From contig DAOSZN010000051.1 in NCBI GenBank assembly GCA_035593725.1, forward strand, positions 1 to 9,924: DNA of 9,924 nucleotides. The letters are read 5' to 3'. This document shows positions 1 through 5,772 of the stretch, one piece after another. The DNA comes from UBA4971 sp029551185. Lineage in GTDB: Bacteria; Bacillota; SHA-98; UBA4971. The notes beneath the pieces were generated by a model. The model ran no database searches, was not told where the DNA came from, and saw only the letters and a list, made by a program, of their open reading frames with translations. How positions within the stretch are numbered: position 1 is the first letter of the stretch; each line of letters begins with the position of its first letter. The translations under genes and the position numbers were made by a program.

Positions 1-320
1 GATATGAGTCCACCTGCTATAGCGCCATACAGCATGGAAAAGGCTGCGCCCTTTGCGCCGAGAATGGCCCCGATAGCCCCAAGGAGTTTCGCGTCACCTG
101 CGCCGATCCATCCTAAAGAAAAAGGTATGAATAGAATGCCGACTCCTACAATCATCCCCAGACACGATCTTCCAAGACCCGGTATTCCACCTGAAGCAAA
201 ACCCATAATAAGACCTGCTATCATGCCGGCGAATACCAACCGGTTTGGGATGCGTCTTTCCCTACAGTCGAACCATACTGCTATGAACGCTATTAAGCTT
301 GCGATACATATCTGAAGCAT
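1..320 (-). CDS. cpaA: Prepilin peptidase, CpaA/TadV (A24) family, 3' end cut by window
   Basis: Membrane aspartyl protease that should cleave the leader from the Flp prepilins encoded just upstream. I translated the minus strand from ATG at 320-318 and it stays open for 106 codons to the window edge. Visible features are a first hydrophobic helix, then WFDCRERRIPN (Asp18, first catalytic Asp, followed by the family's cytoplasmic IPN turn), two more hydrophobic segments, and the GAGD motif at residues 73-76 (second catalytic Asp76) followed by AKLLGAIGA. These two Asp motifs define the family; full members are about 140-180 aa, so roughly the last third is missing here. The start lies 18 nt after the second pilin's stop, with a weak AGGTG site upstream; an in-frame GTG at 329 is an alternative. 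It is very probably co-transcribed with the pilins. Confidence 0.9.
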   Translation of the reverse strand, partial: MLQICIASLIAFIAVWFDCRERRIPNRLVFAGMIAGLIMGFASGGIPGLGRSCLGMIVGVGILFIPFSLGWIGAGDAKLLGAIGAILGAKGAAFSMLYGAIAGGLI

Positions 321-338
321 TATGGTCACCTGCCACAC

Positions 339-503
339 CTATTCAAGGACCGGCAGCGGCCCATCAAATAATGTTCGGATGGTAATCCCCAAGGCAGACA
401 CTGTACCTATCGTCACTAAAGCAATAAGCGCCAAGATTAAGGCGTATTCAGCCAATCCTTGACCGTCATCCTCATATAACAACATTTCCAATGCCTGTGT
501 CAT
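339..503 (-). CDS. Second Flp-type class IVb prepilin (Flp/Fap pilin component)
   Basis: Small pilin subunit of the Flp/Tad pilus, 54 aa from ATG at 503-501. A short charged leader ends DDG, followed by the Flp processing motif G|QGLAEYA: predicted cleavage after Gly14, with Glu19 at +5 and Tyr20 at +6. A single hydrophobic helix of about 22 residues follows, then a short tail ending LFDGPLPVLE. The mature protein would be about 40 aa, in the Flp size range. I chose this ATG because GAGGGG lies 6 nt upstream; an in-frame GTG at 521 would add MREGLA and overlap that site. It differs clearly from the first pilin, so the two are paralogues rather than a recent duplication. It may be a minor subunit, which is inference from gene order. 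Confidence 0.88.
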   Translation of the reverse strand: MTQALEMLLYEDDGQGLAEYALILALIALVTIGTVSALGITIRTLFDGPLPVLE

Positions 504-543
504 TGCCAGCCCCTCTCTCACTGAATGCTCTTTAGGGAAACCG

Positions 544-566
544 CCCTACCGGAGGGGACGGTAGGG
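544..566 (-). other. Perfect 8-bp hairpin between the two pilin genes
   Basis: On the minus-strand transcript CCCTACCG (566-559) and CGGTAGGG (551-544) form a perfect 8-bp stem with a 7-nt loop, TCCCCTC. It follows the first pilin gene and precedes the second. The sequence after it (CGGTTTCCC) is not a U-tract, so it is not a good intrinsic terminator. It could protect the 3' end of the major pilin message or weaken downstream expression. The loop is complementary to the GAGGGG ribosome site of the next gene (515-510). Confidence 0.6.
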
Positions 567-628
567 ATTAGCTCATCAACGGTAAGCAGTAGTCACAGCA
601 ACGGACTTTATAGTAGCGTTGGTTCTCA

Positions 629-823
629 TCAGCCTCCGCCTCCATCCGTACCAGTTGCTGCACCACCTAATTTGTCTGTCACTTTCCCGAATATGTCTTC
701 CAAGCCAGTACCGAGAGCGCCTAAGGCAACGATTACCGCTATAGCAACGAGAGCTATGATCAATCCGTACTCCACCATTCCTTGTCCATTTTCCTCATAA
801 AAAAGTCTCTTCAGCAATGTCAT
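629..823 (-). CDS. First Flp-type class IVb prepilin, probable major pilin
   Basis: Flp pilin subunit, 64 aa from ATG at 823-821. The leader ends EENG, then G|QGMVEYG: cleavage is predicted after Gly13, with Glu18 at +5 and Tyr19 at +6 as in the G/XXXXEY consensus. A hydrophobic helix rich in Ile, Val and Ala follows, then an amphipathic part (LEDIFGKVTDKLGG) and a Gly-rich tail ending DGGGG, so the mature chain is about 51 aa. A very strong AAGGAGGTG lies upstream (841-833). GTG at 826 is an equally possible start by spacing and adds one residue. The strong ribosome site, first position after the c-di-GMP leader and typical length suggest it is the major subunit. It is followed by the intergenic hairpin, the second pilin and the prepilin peptidase. 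Confidence 0.9.
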   Translation of the reverse strand: MTLLKRLFYEENGQGMVEYGLIIALVAIAVIVALGALGTGLEDIFGKVTDKLGGAATGTDGGGG

Positions 824-987
824 CACACATCACACCTCCTTCCCTCTGCATGTGTGTGCCCGACGACCGCGAAGAGGCTTTGAAAGTCAGCCTAAAAACC
901 AATATCATGCAAGGTTAGGCAAGACCGCGTAATCCATGGTTGGCTGAACCCCAAATCCCAGTGCGGCCCGCCGAAGAGACTCCTTAT

Positions 988-1027
988 AAAACAAGAAACC
1001 TGCTCGCAGCGTTGCCATATGAGCAGG
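988..1027 (-). terminator. Candidate intrinsic terminator in the c-di-GMP riboswitch platform
   Basis: In the minus transcript CCTGCTC (1027-1021) pairs perfectly with GAGCAGG (1005-999). A 3-bp inner helix GCA/TGC with an ACGC loop is also possible, leaving a 5-nt bulge. The stem is followed by TTTCTTGTTTT (998-988), an imperfect U-tract. It sits 26 nt after the aptamer, the usual place for a transcription-controlling platform. The imperfect U-run and bulge make it weaker than the metK terminator. The direction of control by ligand cannot be read from sequence alone. Confidence 0.55.
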
Positions 1028-1052
1028 CACCATAAAGACAGTCCCTTCTCTT

Positions 1053-1137
1053 CGGCAACCCGGCTATCATAGCCAGAACCCCTCCTGGCTTTAGACCCGT
1101 GGCTTTGCGTCCCCGCCTTTCGACGGGTTTGCCTTTA
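1053..1137 (-). ncRNA. Cyclic di-GMP-I (GEMM-I) riboswitch aptamer
   Basis: The minus strand carries the class I c-di-GMP aptamer. P1 is GGCAAACC (1133-1126) with GGTTGCC (1060-1054). P2 is CCCGTC-GAAA-GGCGGG, capped by the GAAA tetraloop that docks into P3. The conserved GGGACGCAAAGCCACGGG linker follows, then TCTAAAG (tetraloop-receptor side), a 6-bp AGCCAG/CTGGCT hairpin and the conserved GATAGCCGGGTTGCC closing block. Riboswitches of this class bind the second messenger c-di-GMP and often control pilus, motility and matrix genes. It lies 230 nt upstream of the first Flp pilin, so it should tie pilus production to c-di-GMP. Confidence 0.93.
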
Positions 1138-1166
1138 TCGGGAGAACTGAGTTTTTCAACTGAGGG

Positions 1167-1195
1167 ATTCTACCCCTCTTAGGTTTTAGACTAAC
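1167..1195 (-). promoter_or_regulatory. Weak candidate promoter for the pilin leader
   Basis: TAGAAT (1172-1167) matches the -10 consensus at five of six positions. Seventeen bases upstream is GTTAGT (1195-1190), a poor -35. Transcription would begin about 20 nt before the riboswitch aptamer, which is a sensible distance. The poor -35 means an activator, or read-through from the regulator operon, may be needed. Confidence 0.25.
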
Positions 1196-1246
1196 ATATA
1201 TGGAAAGACTTTACTATTGGACTTAAGGCTCATTTCGATTAGGTCG

Positions 1247-2056
1247 TTAGGCGTGGGTCCGAGGCCCCAATCTGCCGGGGAGCCCTCGGCGAACCGCCCA
1301 AACAGCTGCTTCGGTCCTTCCGTCCACTCTTAGCTTACGAAGAATACTGCTTACGTGGTTTTTGACCGTTTTTTCGCTAATCGAAAGCTGACTCGCAATA
1401 GCACGATTGGTCTTGCCGCCGGCAATTAACGCAAGCACTTCAATCTCCCTGTCAGTAAGTTCTTCTTTCCCATCCCATTTGTCAGGAACCACCATAGAAG
1501 TCGGCAGTGAGTCTCCGCCGGGTAGATTCCCACCGGCTTCTCCTGCGCTTTCAGTGTAAGCCGCAAGTTCACCTATGGCCTCTGCAAACCCTTGAGTCCG
1601 CAAGAGCTCATCAACAAGAGCCTTCGCCACAACTGACGACACTGCAGGCCTTCCCAAAACTACATTATTCACCACATAAGTTAACTCTTCTTCAGTAGCC
1701 AGACGGTCAATACATCCTACAGCTCCTGCCAAAAACGCCTTGAGGACATGCGCTAATGTCTCACGTGTGCCGTTTATATCAATAATTGCCAGGACTCGAC
1801 TGCGGTCTGCAAGAGTAGATATGGCTTCCCATGCTTTAGGATCGTGTCCGGAAAGCCCCAGAATCACCGCTTGAGGTGTTTTCTGCTGCGCAAGGCTTAT
1901 CACGTGCTCCAGAGTCCCGGCTTCGCCCACAATATTGAAGCCTTCTTGACTTTCAATGCTCTGTCTGATACCGGACCTAAAAAGCGGACTCGAGTCTGCT
2001 ATCAGAATACTGACCGCTTTACGCTCGTCACCCGGTCTACAATCAGTCAAAGCCAC
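1247..2056 (-). CDS. LuxR/NarL-type regulator with degenerate receiver domain (DegU-like)
   Basis: DNA-binding regulator of 269 aa. Residues about 16-135 have the layout of a response-regulator receiver and 199-257 form a clear GerE/LuxR helix-turn-helix (LTDREIEVLALIAGGKTNRAIA, then SEKTVKNHVSSILRKL). A Gly/Ser-rich linker of about 50 residues separates them. The receiver begins like NarL/DegU proteins (ILIADSSPLFRSG), but its phosphorylation site is gone: Asp21 remains, the second acidic residue is Ser22, the phosphoacceptor position in PQAVILGLSG is Gly67, and the conserved Lys of the GYLLK-type motif is Arg118. It is therefore probably an atypical, phosphorylation-independent regulator. 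The GTG start (2056-2054) directly follows the kinase TGA with no spacer, and AAGGGG within the kinase end serves as ribosome site, so translation is likely coupled. Its target is unknown; the pilin operon directly downstream is a natural guess. Confidence 0.9.
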   Translation of the reverse strand: MALTDCRPGDERKAVSILIADSSPLFRSGIRQSIESQEGFNIVGEAGTLEHVISLAQQKTPQAVILGLSGHDPKAWEAISTLADRSRVLAIIDINGTRETLAHVLKAFLAGAVGCIDRLATEEELTYVVNNVVLGRPAVSSVVAKALVDELLRTQGFAEAIGELAAYTESAGEAGGNLPGGDSLPTSMVVPDKWDGKEELTDREIEVLALIAGGKTNRAIASQLSISEKTVKNHVSSILRKLRVDGRTEAAVWAVRRGLPGRLGPRTHA

Positions 2057-2764
2057 TCACCCCTTAAGGCCCTGGTTATTCCGGTGCGCGACCGGAATCC
2101 TTACAGTTATCTTAGTGCCTTCCCCCGGAGCTGTGTCTACATCAAGGGATCCGCCAAAAAGCTTTGCCCTTTCTTTTATGCCGGACAATCCGAATTTTTC
2201 TGATTGACCCCAATTTCGTGATACCCCATTGGGATCAAATCCCTTGCCGTTATCTTCAATGCTAACGCCCACCGCGTCAGGGCCATATCCGAGAGTCACC
2301 ACTACTCTGGAGGCCAGGGCATGCTTTCTGGCATTATGTAATGCCTCCTGCACAATACGAAAAAGCGCCACTTCTATAATAGGATCAATTCTTGTCTCAA
2401 CACCCAGCACCTTCATTTCCACAGGGAGACTGTGTCTTGAAGTAAAATCGTCTGTGTACCGTCTGAGTGCAGGAGCAAGTCCAAGGTCATCCAGAATCAT
2501 AGGACGCAGATCAAAGATTATTCTTCTGAGATCGTTAAGACTGTCATTTATTATTCTCTTCAGATCCTTCAGTTCTGAAGCAGCAGCAGACGGATCTTGG
2601 GTTAATAATCTCTCTACGATTTCCACCTGTAGAACTGCGTTAGCCATCATCTGAGCAGGTCCGTCATGGATATCCCTTGCCACTCGGCGCCTCTCTTCCT
2701 CTTGGGCTTTTATCACCCGCTCTACCACATCGTCGTCGTCGTTTTGGCGTGTAGAGTAGAACAA
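2057..2764 (-). CDS. DegS-like sensor histidine kinase, short cytoplasmic form
   Basis: Kinase of the HPK7/HisKA_3 class, about 235 aa. Using the TTG at 2764, residues 20-95 form the dimerisation and phosphoacceptor helices with ARDIHDGPAQMMAN (His33) and the DegS-like LRRIIFDLRPMILDDLGL. An HATPase_c domain follows with N-box FRIVQEALHNARKHA (Asn144), G1 box DNGKGFD (171-177) and G2 box GLSGIKERAKLFGG (192-205). All catalytic residues appear intact. There is no transmembrane segment. DegS of Bacillus is about 385 aa with a long N-terminal sensor and coiled-coil region; that region is absent, so the input signal must come from a partner or the short N-terminus. AGGAGG at 2779-2774 supports TTG 2764; TTG 2791 is possible but its only candidate site is a distant AAGGG. 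The stop abuts the regulator start, and the sugar dehydrogenase ends 53 nt upstream. Confidence 0.88.
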   Translation of the reverse strand: MFYSTRQNDDDDVVERVIKAQEEERRRVARDIHDGPAQMMANAVLQVEIVERLLTQDPSAAASELKDLKRIINDSLNDLRRIIFDLRPMILDDLGLAPALRRYTDDFTSRHSLPVEMKVLGVETRIDPIIEVALFRIVQEALHNARKHALASRVVVTLGYGPDAVGVSIEDNGKGFDPNGVSRNWGQSEKFGLSGIKERAKLFGGSLDVDTAPGEGTKITVRIPVAHRNNQGLKG

Positions 2765-2817
2765 ACCCCGTATCCTCCTAAACTTCTGCAATGCTTCAAC
2801 TTACCCTTACAGAACAA

Positions 2818-3987
2818 CTAAAAGCCCAGACCCTTCCAGAACAGCCGAGCTTTTGCCATGAAACTCTCCCTCGCAGCAAAAGCTGCTGCTGCACTGGGCT
2901 CTATAGGAACATATTCTCCTCGTCGGGCCAATGATTCTTCGGTTTTTTCCAGAACATGCACAACCCTTGCGCCACTTGATGCGTCAGTCAGAGGTCGCTT
3001 GCCTTCACGTATACACTCGAGAAAATGAAGACACTCATTACGAAGAGGCTCACTCATTTTGAGCTTTGGTATATAGACATCACCATAAGTAAAGGTATAC
3101 TGAAACTCTGAGAACCCGTTAAGAGAATCGACGCCGTTGGAGTTTTCTCCTCCGTTTTCGGTGGTTATACCTAAGGCCTTTGAGTTACCCTGCTTTCTTA
3201 CCAGGTCTCGTTTGGAGTTTACGCCTTTACTGTAGAGCTTGACCTTCTCCAAAGCTTCACCGTCATCAAACACAATCATTTTCTTCTCGCCGATTATCGT
3301 AGTTCTACTTGTCTTGCACGGATCCAACCAACTGACATGGATATTTGCGATTATTCCGGAGGCAAAACGCACCGTGATAAACACCACATCCTCCACACCC
3401 TCATTAACGAAAGCCTGGCCGGTGGCAGCCACGCTCACCGGCTCTTCATCAAGGAGATAGAGCAAGGTAGCAATATCATGAGGCGCCTTATCCCACAAGA
3501 CACTCACGTCTTCTCTTACAATACCTAGGCTTGTCCTAGTAGAATGCAGGTAGAATATCTTCCCGAGTTCTCCTGATTGGATGTATTTCTTCACAAGGCA
3601 CATGCCGGGATGATAATCCATTATATGCCCTACCATAAGCACTTTGCCTGTTTTTTCCGCTATATCCGCAAGTTGATACCCTTCCTCAGATGACAGAGTA
3701 AAAGGTTTCTCCACAAGGACGTGCTTCCCCCGAAGCAAACACGCCCGCGCAATACGATAGTGATCACCCGGAGGAGTCGCAATTACAACTGCGTCTATCT
3801 TAGGATCAGCAATAATGTCCCGATAATTTTTTGTCAACTTAACCAATGGATATCGTTCACGGATGGCAAGAAGGACTTTGGGATTCGTATCACAACACGC
3901 AACCAACCCAGCACCGGGAATCTGCGCAAAGTGACGAACATAGTTTCTCCCCCAGTTGCCACATCCAACAACACCAACATTTACCAC
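2818..3987 (-). CDS. Gfo/Idh/MocA oxidoreductase, WlbA/WbpB-like UDP-sugar 3-dehydrogenase
   Basis: NAD(P)-dependent sugar dehydrogenase, 389 aa from GTG 3987. The N-terminus is a Rossmann fold (VNVGVVGCGNWGRNYV, GxGxxG at about residues 8-13). EKP at 93-95 supplies the catalytic Lys, and WDKAPHDI (His170, Asp171) the active-site His. The run from GELGKIFYLHSTR through SLGIVREDVSVLWDKAPHD to HVSWLDPCK is typical of members resembling WlbA/WbpB, which oxidise C3 of UDP-GlcNAc(3NA)A for diamino- or acetamido-uronic sugars. The substrate assignment is inference from motif similarity. The GGAGGAGG at 4006-3999 lies 11 nt before this GTG and within the longer open frame starting at GTG 4026, which has no good ribosome site, so I prefer 3987. 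It probably heads a transcript with the kinase and regulator. Its likely metabolic partners are the surface-glycan genes at the right end. Confidence 0.87.
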   Translation of the reverse strand: MVNVGVVGCGNWGRNYVRHFAQIPGAGLVACCDTNPKVLLAIRERYPLVKLTKNYRDIIADPKIDAVVIATPPGDHYRIARACLLRGKHVLVEKPFTLSSEEGYQLADIAEKTGKVLMVGHIMDYHPGMCLVKKYIQSGELGKIFYLHSTRTSLGIVREDVSVLWDKAPHDIATLLYLLDEEPVSVAATGQAFVNEGVEDVVFITVRFASGIIANIHVSWLDPCKTSRTTIIGEKKMIVFDDGEALEKVKLYSKGVNSKRDLVRKQGNSKALGITTENGGENSNGVDSLNGFSEFQYTFTYGDVYIPKLKMSEPLRNECLHFLECIREGKRPLTDASSGARVVHVLEKTEESLARRGEYVPIEPSAAAAFAARESFMAKARLFWKGLGF

Positions 3988-4195
3988 TTCATCTACGTCC
4001 TCCTCCACGCCATGCTCTAGAAACACCCAATGTGCGCTTCATAAAGAAGGCGTGTGCCTAAGCCAGAGATTGCCAGACCACACCTTTTGATATTTCTACG
4101 CAAAATTCGAGATTCCTCTTCCTATTATGCCCTCGGTCAAAGCAGAATCTGTCGAATCCGGGACCTGCAACCTAAGATACACAAATCAACGGATT

Positions 4196-5443
4196 CTAGA
4201 AAGCATCAGCTCTCAAGGCATCTGCTTTGTCCAGTTTTTCCCAAGGAACGTTTTCTTCAGGGAGATCCGTTCTGCCGAAATGGCCATAAGCAGCCAACGG
4301 ACTGTAAATAGGTCTCTCCAGACGAAAATGGTCGATAATAGCTGCAGGCCTCAAATCAAAGTGCTTCTTAATAAGCGCGAGTATATCCTCATCTCCGATT
4401 TTTCCTGTGCCGAAGGTTTCCACATCAATGGATATAGGTTGCGCCCTTCCGATAACATAAGACGCCTGCACCTCACATTTATCTGCAATACCTGCAGCAA
4501 CCAGGTTCTTCGCCACCCATCGGAGGGCATAGGCAGCGGTTCTGTCCACCTTGGTAGGATCTTTACCTGAGAAAGACCCGCCTCCGTGACGAGCCGCACC
4601 ACCATACGTATCAACAATAATCTTACGTCCGGTCAGGCCTGAGTCACCCTGCGGCCCACCTATCACGAATCTTCCTGTCGGATTTACAAAGACTTTTGTA
4701 CGATCATCCATGAAACCCGGAGGAATAACCGGATCAATCACATGCTCCAAGATATCCTCCATAAGTCTATCATACTCGACATCAGGGTCATGCTGAGCTG
4801 CTATGACTACTCCTTCTACCCTCTTGGGGATATTCCCGTCATATTCGACTGTGACCAAAGATTTTCCGTCAGGCCTTAAGTATCCAAGCCTGCCTTCTTT
4901 TCGGACCTGAGCAAGCCTCTTGACAAGCTTATGAGCAATCATTATAGGCATTGGCATCAATTCAGGGGTTTCGCGCACAGCAAAACCATACATAAGCCCT
5001 TGGTCTCCTGCGCCAAGTTGACTATATCCTGAATCATTGACTTGTCCGACAGCTTCAAGCTGTCTTGCTTCGAGAGATTTGTTAACACCTTGGGCAATAT
5101 CGCCGGACTGTCCGTTAATAGAAGTGATTACTCCGCATGTTTCTGCGTCAAACCCGTACTTCGCCCTTGAATATCCAATATCCAGCACTGTCTCGCGGAC
5201 AATATCACCTACTTTGGCCATAGTATGCCAACATGGCGTGGATATCTCGCCCATCACCAAAACAACACCGGTGGTCACCGCAACCTCACAAGCCACTCGA
5301 GCGCCAGGGTCCTCTTGCAGGATAGAATCGAGTATCGAATCTGCGATTTTGTCGCAAAGCTTATCCGGGTGACCTTCAGTAACTGATTCCGATGTCACCA
5401 GTCGTCTGTACTTAGGTTGATTCTTGTCCAGTCGTGTCTCCAC
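4196..5443 (-). CDS. metK: S-adenosylmethionine synthetase
   Basis: Makes S-adenosylmethionine from ATP and methionine, releasing phosphate and pyrophosphate; cytosolic and normally tetrameric. The 415-aa product has all family signatures: SESVTEGHPDKLCDKIADSILD (18-39, His25 in the ATP site), GAGDQGLMYGFA (144-155), and GGGSFSGKDPTKVDRTAAY (287-305, phosphate-binding loop). Family members are about 385-400 aa; the extra length lies mostly in the first ten or so residues and the C-terminus. Translation starts at GTG 5443 behind AAAAGGGGG (5462-5454), 10 nt away. The gene has its own promoter, SAM-I aptamer and terminator upstream, so it should be switched off when SAM is plentiful. No clear terminator follows it in the 0.2 kb before the sugar dehydrogenase. 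Confidence 0.97.
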   Translation of the reverse strand: METRLDKNQPKYRRLVTSESVTEGHPDKLCDKIADSILDSILQEDPGARVACEVAVTTGVVLVMGEISTPCWHTMAKVGDIVRETVLDIGYSRAKYGFDAETCGVITSINGQSGDIAQGVNKSLEARQLEAVGQVNDSGYSQLGAGDQGLMYGFAVRETPELMPMPIMIAHKLVKRLAQVRKEGRLGYLRPDGKSLVTVEYDGNIPKRVEGVVIAAQHDPDVEYDRLMEDILEHVIDPVIPPGFMDDRTKVFVNPTGRFVIGGPQGDSGLTGRKIIVDTYGGAARHGGGSFSGKDPTKVDRTAAYALRWVAKNLVAAGIADKCEVQASYVIGRAQPISIDVETFGTGKIGDEDILALIKKHFDLRPAAIIDHFRLERPIYSPLAAYGHFGRTDLPEENVPWEKLDKADALRADAF

Positions 5444-5474
5444 AGCACGAGCCCCCTTTTAATGCAAGCACATA

Positions 5475-5505
5475 CAAAAAAGCCCCTCCCGTATCGGGAA
5501 GAGGC
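5475..5505 (-). terminator. Intrinsic terminator of the SAM-I riboswitch
   Basis: In the minus transcript GCCTCTTCC (5505-5497) pairs with GGGAGGGGC (5490-5482), nine pairs including G-U pairs, followed by TTTTTTG (5481-5475). Its 5' arm TCTTCC (5502-5497) can instead pair with GGAAGA (5524-5519) at the end of the aptamer, giving a plausible antiterminator. Thus SAM binding should favour termination before metK, the known S-box OFF mechanism. Confidence 0.9.
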
Positions 5506-5512
5506 AATCCGT

Positions 5513-5625
5513 CTCTCATCTTCCAGAACGGAAGTTCTGCAGGACTTGGCACCGTGCAGACTAACAAAAGGTCTGCCGGTTGCCGGGTTTCATCGGGCCT
5601 GCCCCTCCACCACTCTTGATAAGAG
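5513..5625 (-). ncRNA. SAM-I (S-box) riboswitch aptamer
   Basis: The minus strand reads CTCTTATCAAGAG, GTGGAGGGGCAGGCCC, GATGAAACCCGGCAACC, a GGCAGAC/GTCTGC hairpin (P3), CGGTGCCAAGTCCTGCAG, a CAGAAC/GTTCTG hairpin (P4) and GATGAGAG. The first and last blocks form P1 (5625-5618 with 5520-5513). The kink-turn GATGA and the GGTGCCAA pseudoknot region are conserved as in Bacillota S-box leaders. It binds SAM and lies 69 nt before the metK start, a direct feedback loop on the product of the enzyme. Confidence 0.98.
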
Positions 5626-5665
5626 CTGTCCTTATTATATTCATTTTTTCCTGAGCGCTGTCGAT

Positions 5666-5694
5666 ATTATACTACCTGCCTAATATGAACGCAA
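5666..5694 (-). promoter_or_regulatory. Sigma-A-type promoter of the metK leader
   Basis: On the minus strand TTGCGT (5694-5689) is separated by 17 nt from a perfect TATAAT (5671-5666). Transcription would start near 5659, about 34 nt before the aptamer. A second perfect TATAAT at 5639-5634 has TCGACA 19 nt upstream and would start almost at the aptamer edge; the first is favoured by spacing. Confidence 0.6.
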
Positions 5695-5739
5695 CCTGCT
5701 CTGAGGGATGTCCGGACGATATCTGAATTATTTCTTATC

Positions 5740-5759
5740 AATGCCTGAGAATGCCTGAG
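5740..5759. repeat. Two tandem copies of a 10-bp unit
   Basis: AATGCCTGAG occurs twice back to back, followed by CAATG, just after the transporter stop. Two copies could be chance or slippage. No terminator hairpin with a U-tract was found in the 0.1 kb between the transporter and the metK promoter. Confidence 0.5.
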
Positions 5760-5772
5760 CAATGTCCCGGTA

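Larger units (their letters stand above)
827..1246 (-). promoter_or_regulatory. Long 5' leader region of the pilin operon
   Basis: A 420-nt stretch between the regulator stop and the first pilin. On the minus strand it holds, in order: a possible weak promoter (1167-1195), the c-di-GMP-I aptamer (1053-1137), a terminator-like hairpin (988-1027), a 10-bp inverted-repeat arm (970-979, matching 1047-1056), a 42-codon open frame (1033-905) with no recognised family, a small inverted repeat AGGCT/AGCCT around 873-892, and the pilin ribosome site. No terminator is evident between the regulator gene and the aptamer, so read-through from upstream is possible. Confidence 0.7.

Noticed and set aside
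4..315. Plus-strand open frame of 103 codons at the left edge
   Set aside because: It is the antisense shadow of the prepilin peptidase; its Pro/Ala/Met-rich translation has no family features, while the minus strand shows both catalytic Asp motifs.
525..800. Plus-strand open frame of 91 codons over the first pilin
   Set aside because: Antisense of the pilin gene and hairpin region; low-complexity Ser/Pro translation and no ribosome site.
1132..1140. CCCGATAA resembling a sigma-28 -10 element before the riboswitch
   Set aside because: No TAAA-type -35 at the required spacing, and transcription would start inside P1 and destroy the aptamer.
2729..2745. CGTCGTCGTCGTT microsatellite-like run
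   Set aside because: It encodes the Asp run (NDDDDV) near the kinase N-terminus; only about four units, so not a meaningful repeat.
4141..4175. tRNA-like TTCGA/GTCGAATCC motif after metK
   Set aside because: Only a fragment resembling a T-arm; no acceptor stem, D-arm or anticodon arm could be built around it on either strand.
4351..4617. Minus-strand open frame of 88 codons inside metK
   Set aside because: A shifted frame within metK, whose own frame carries all the family motifs.
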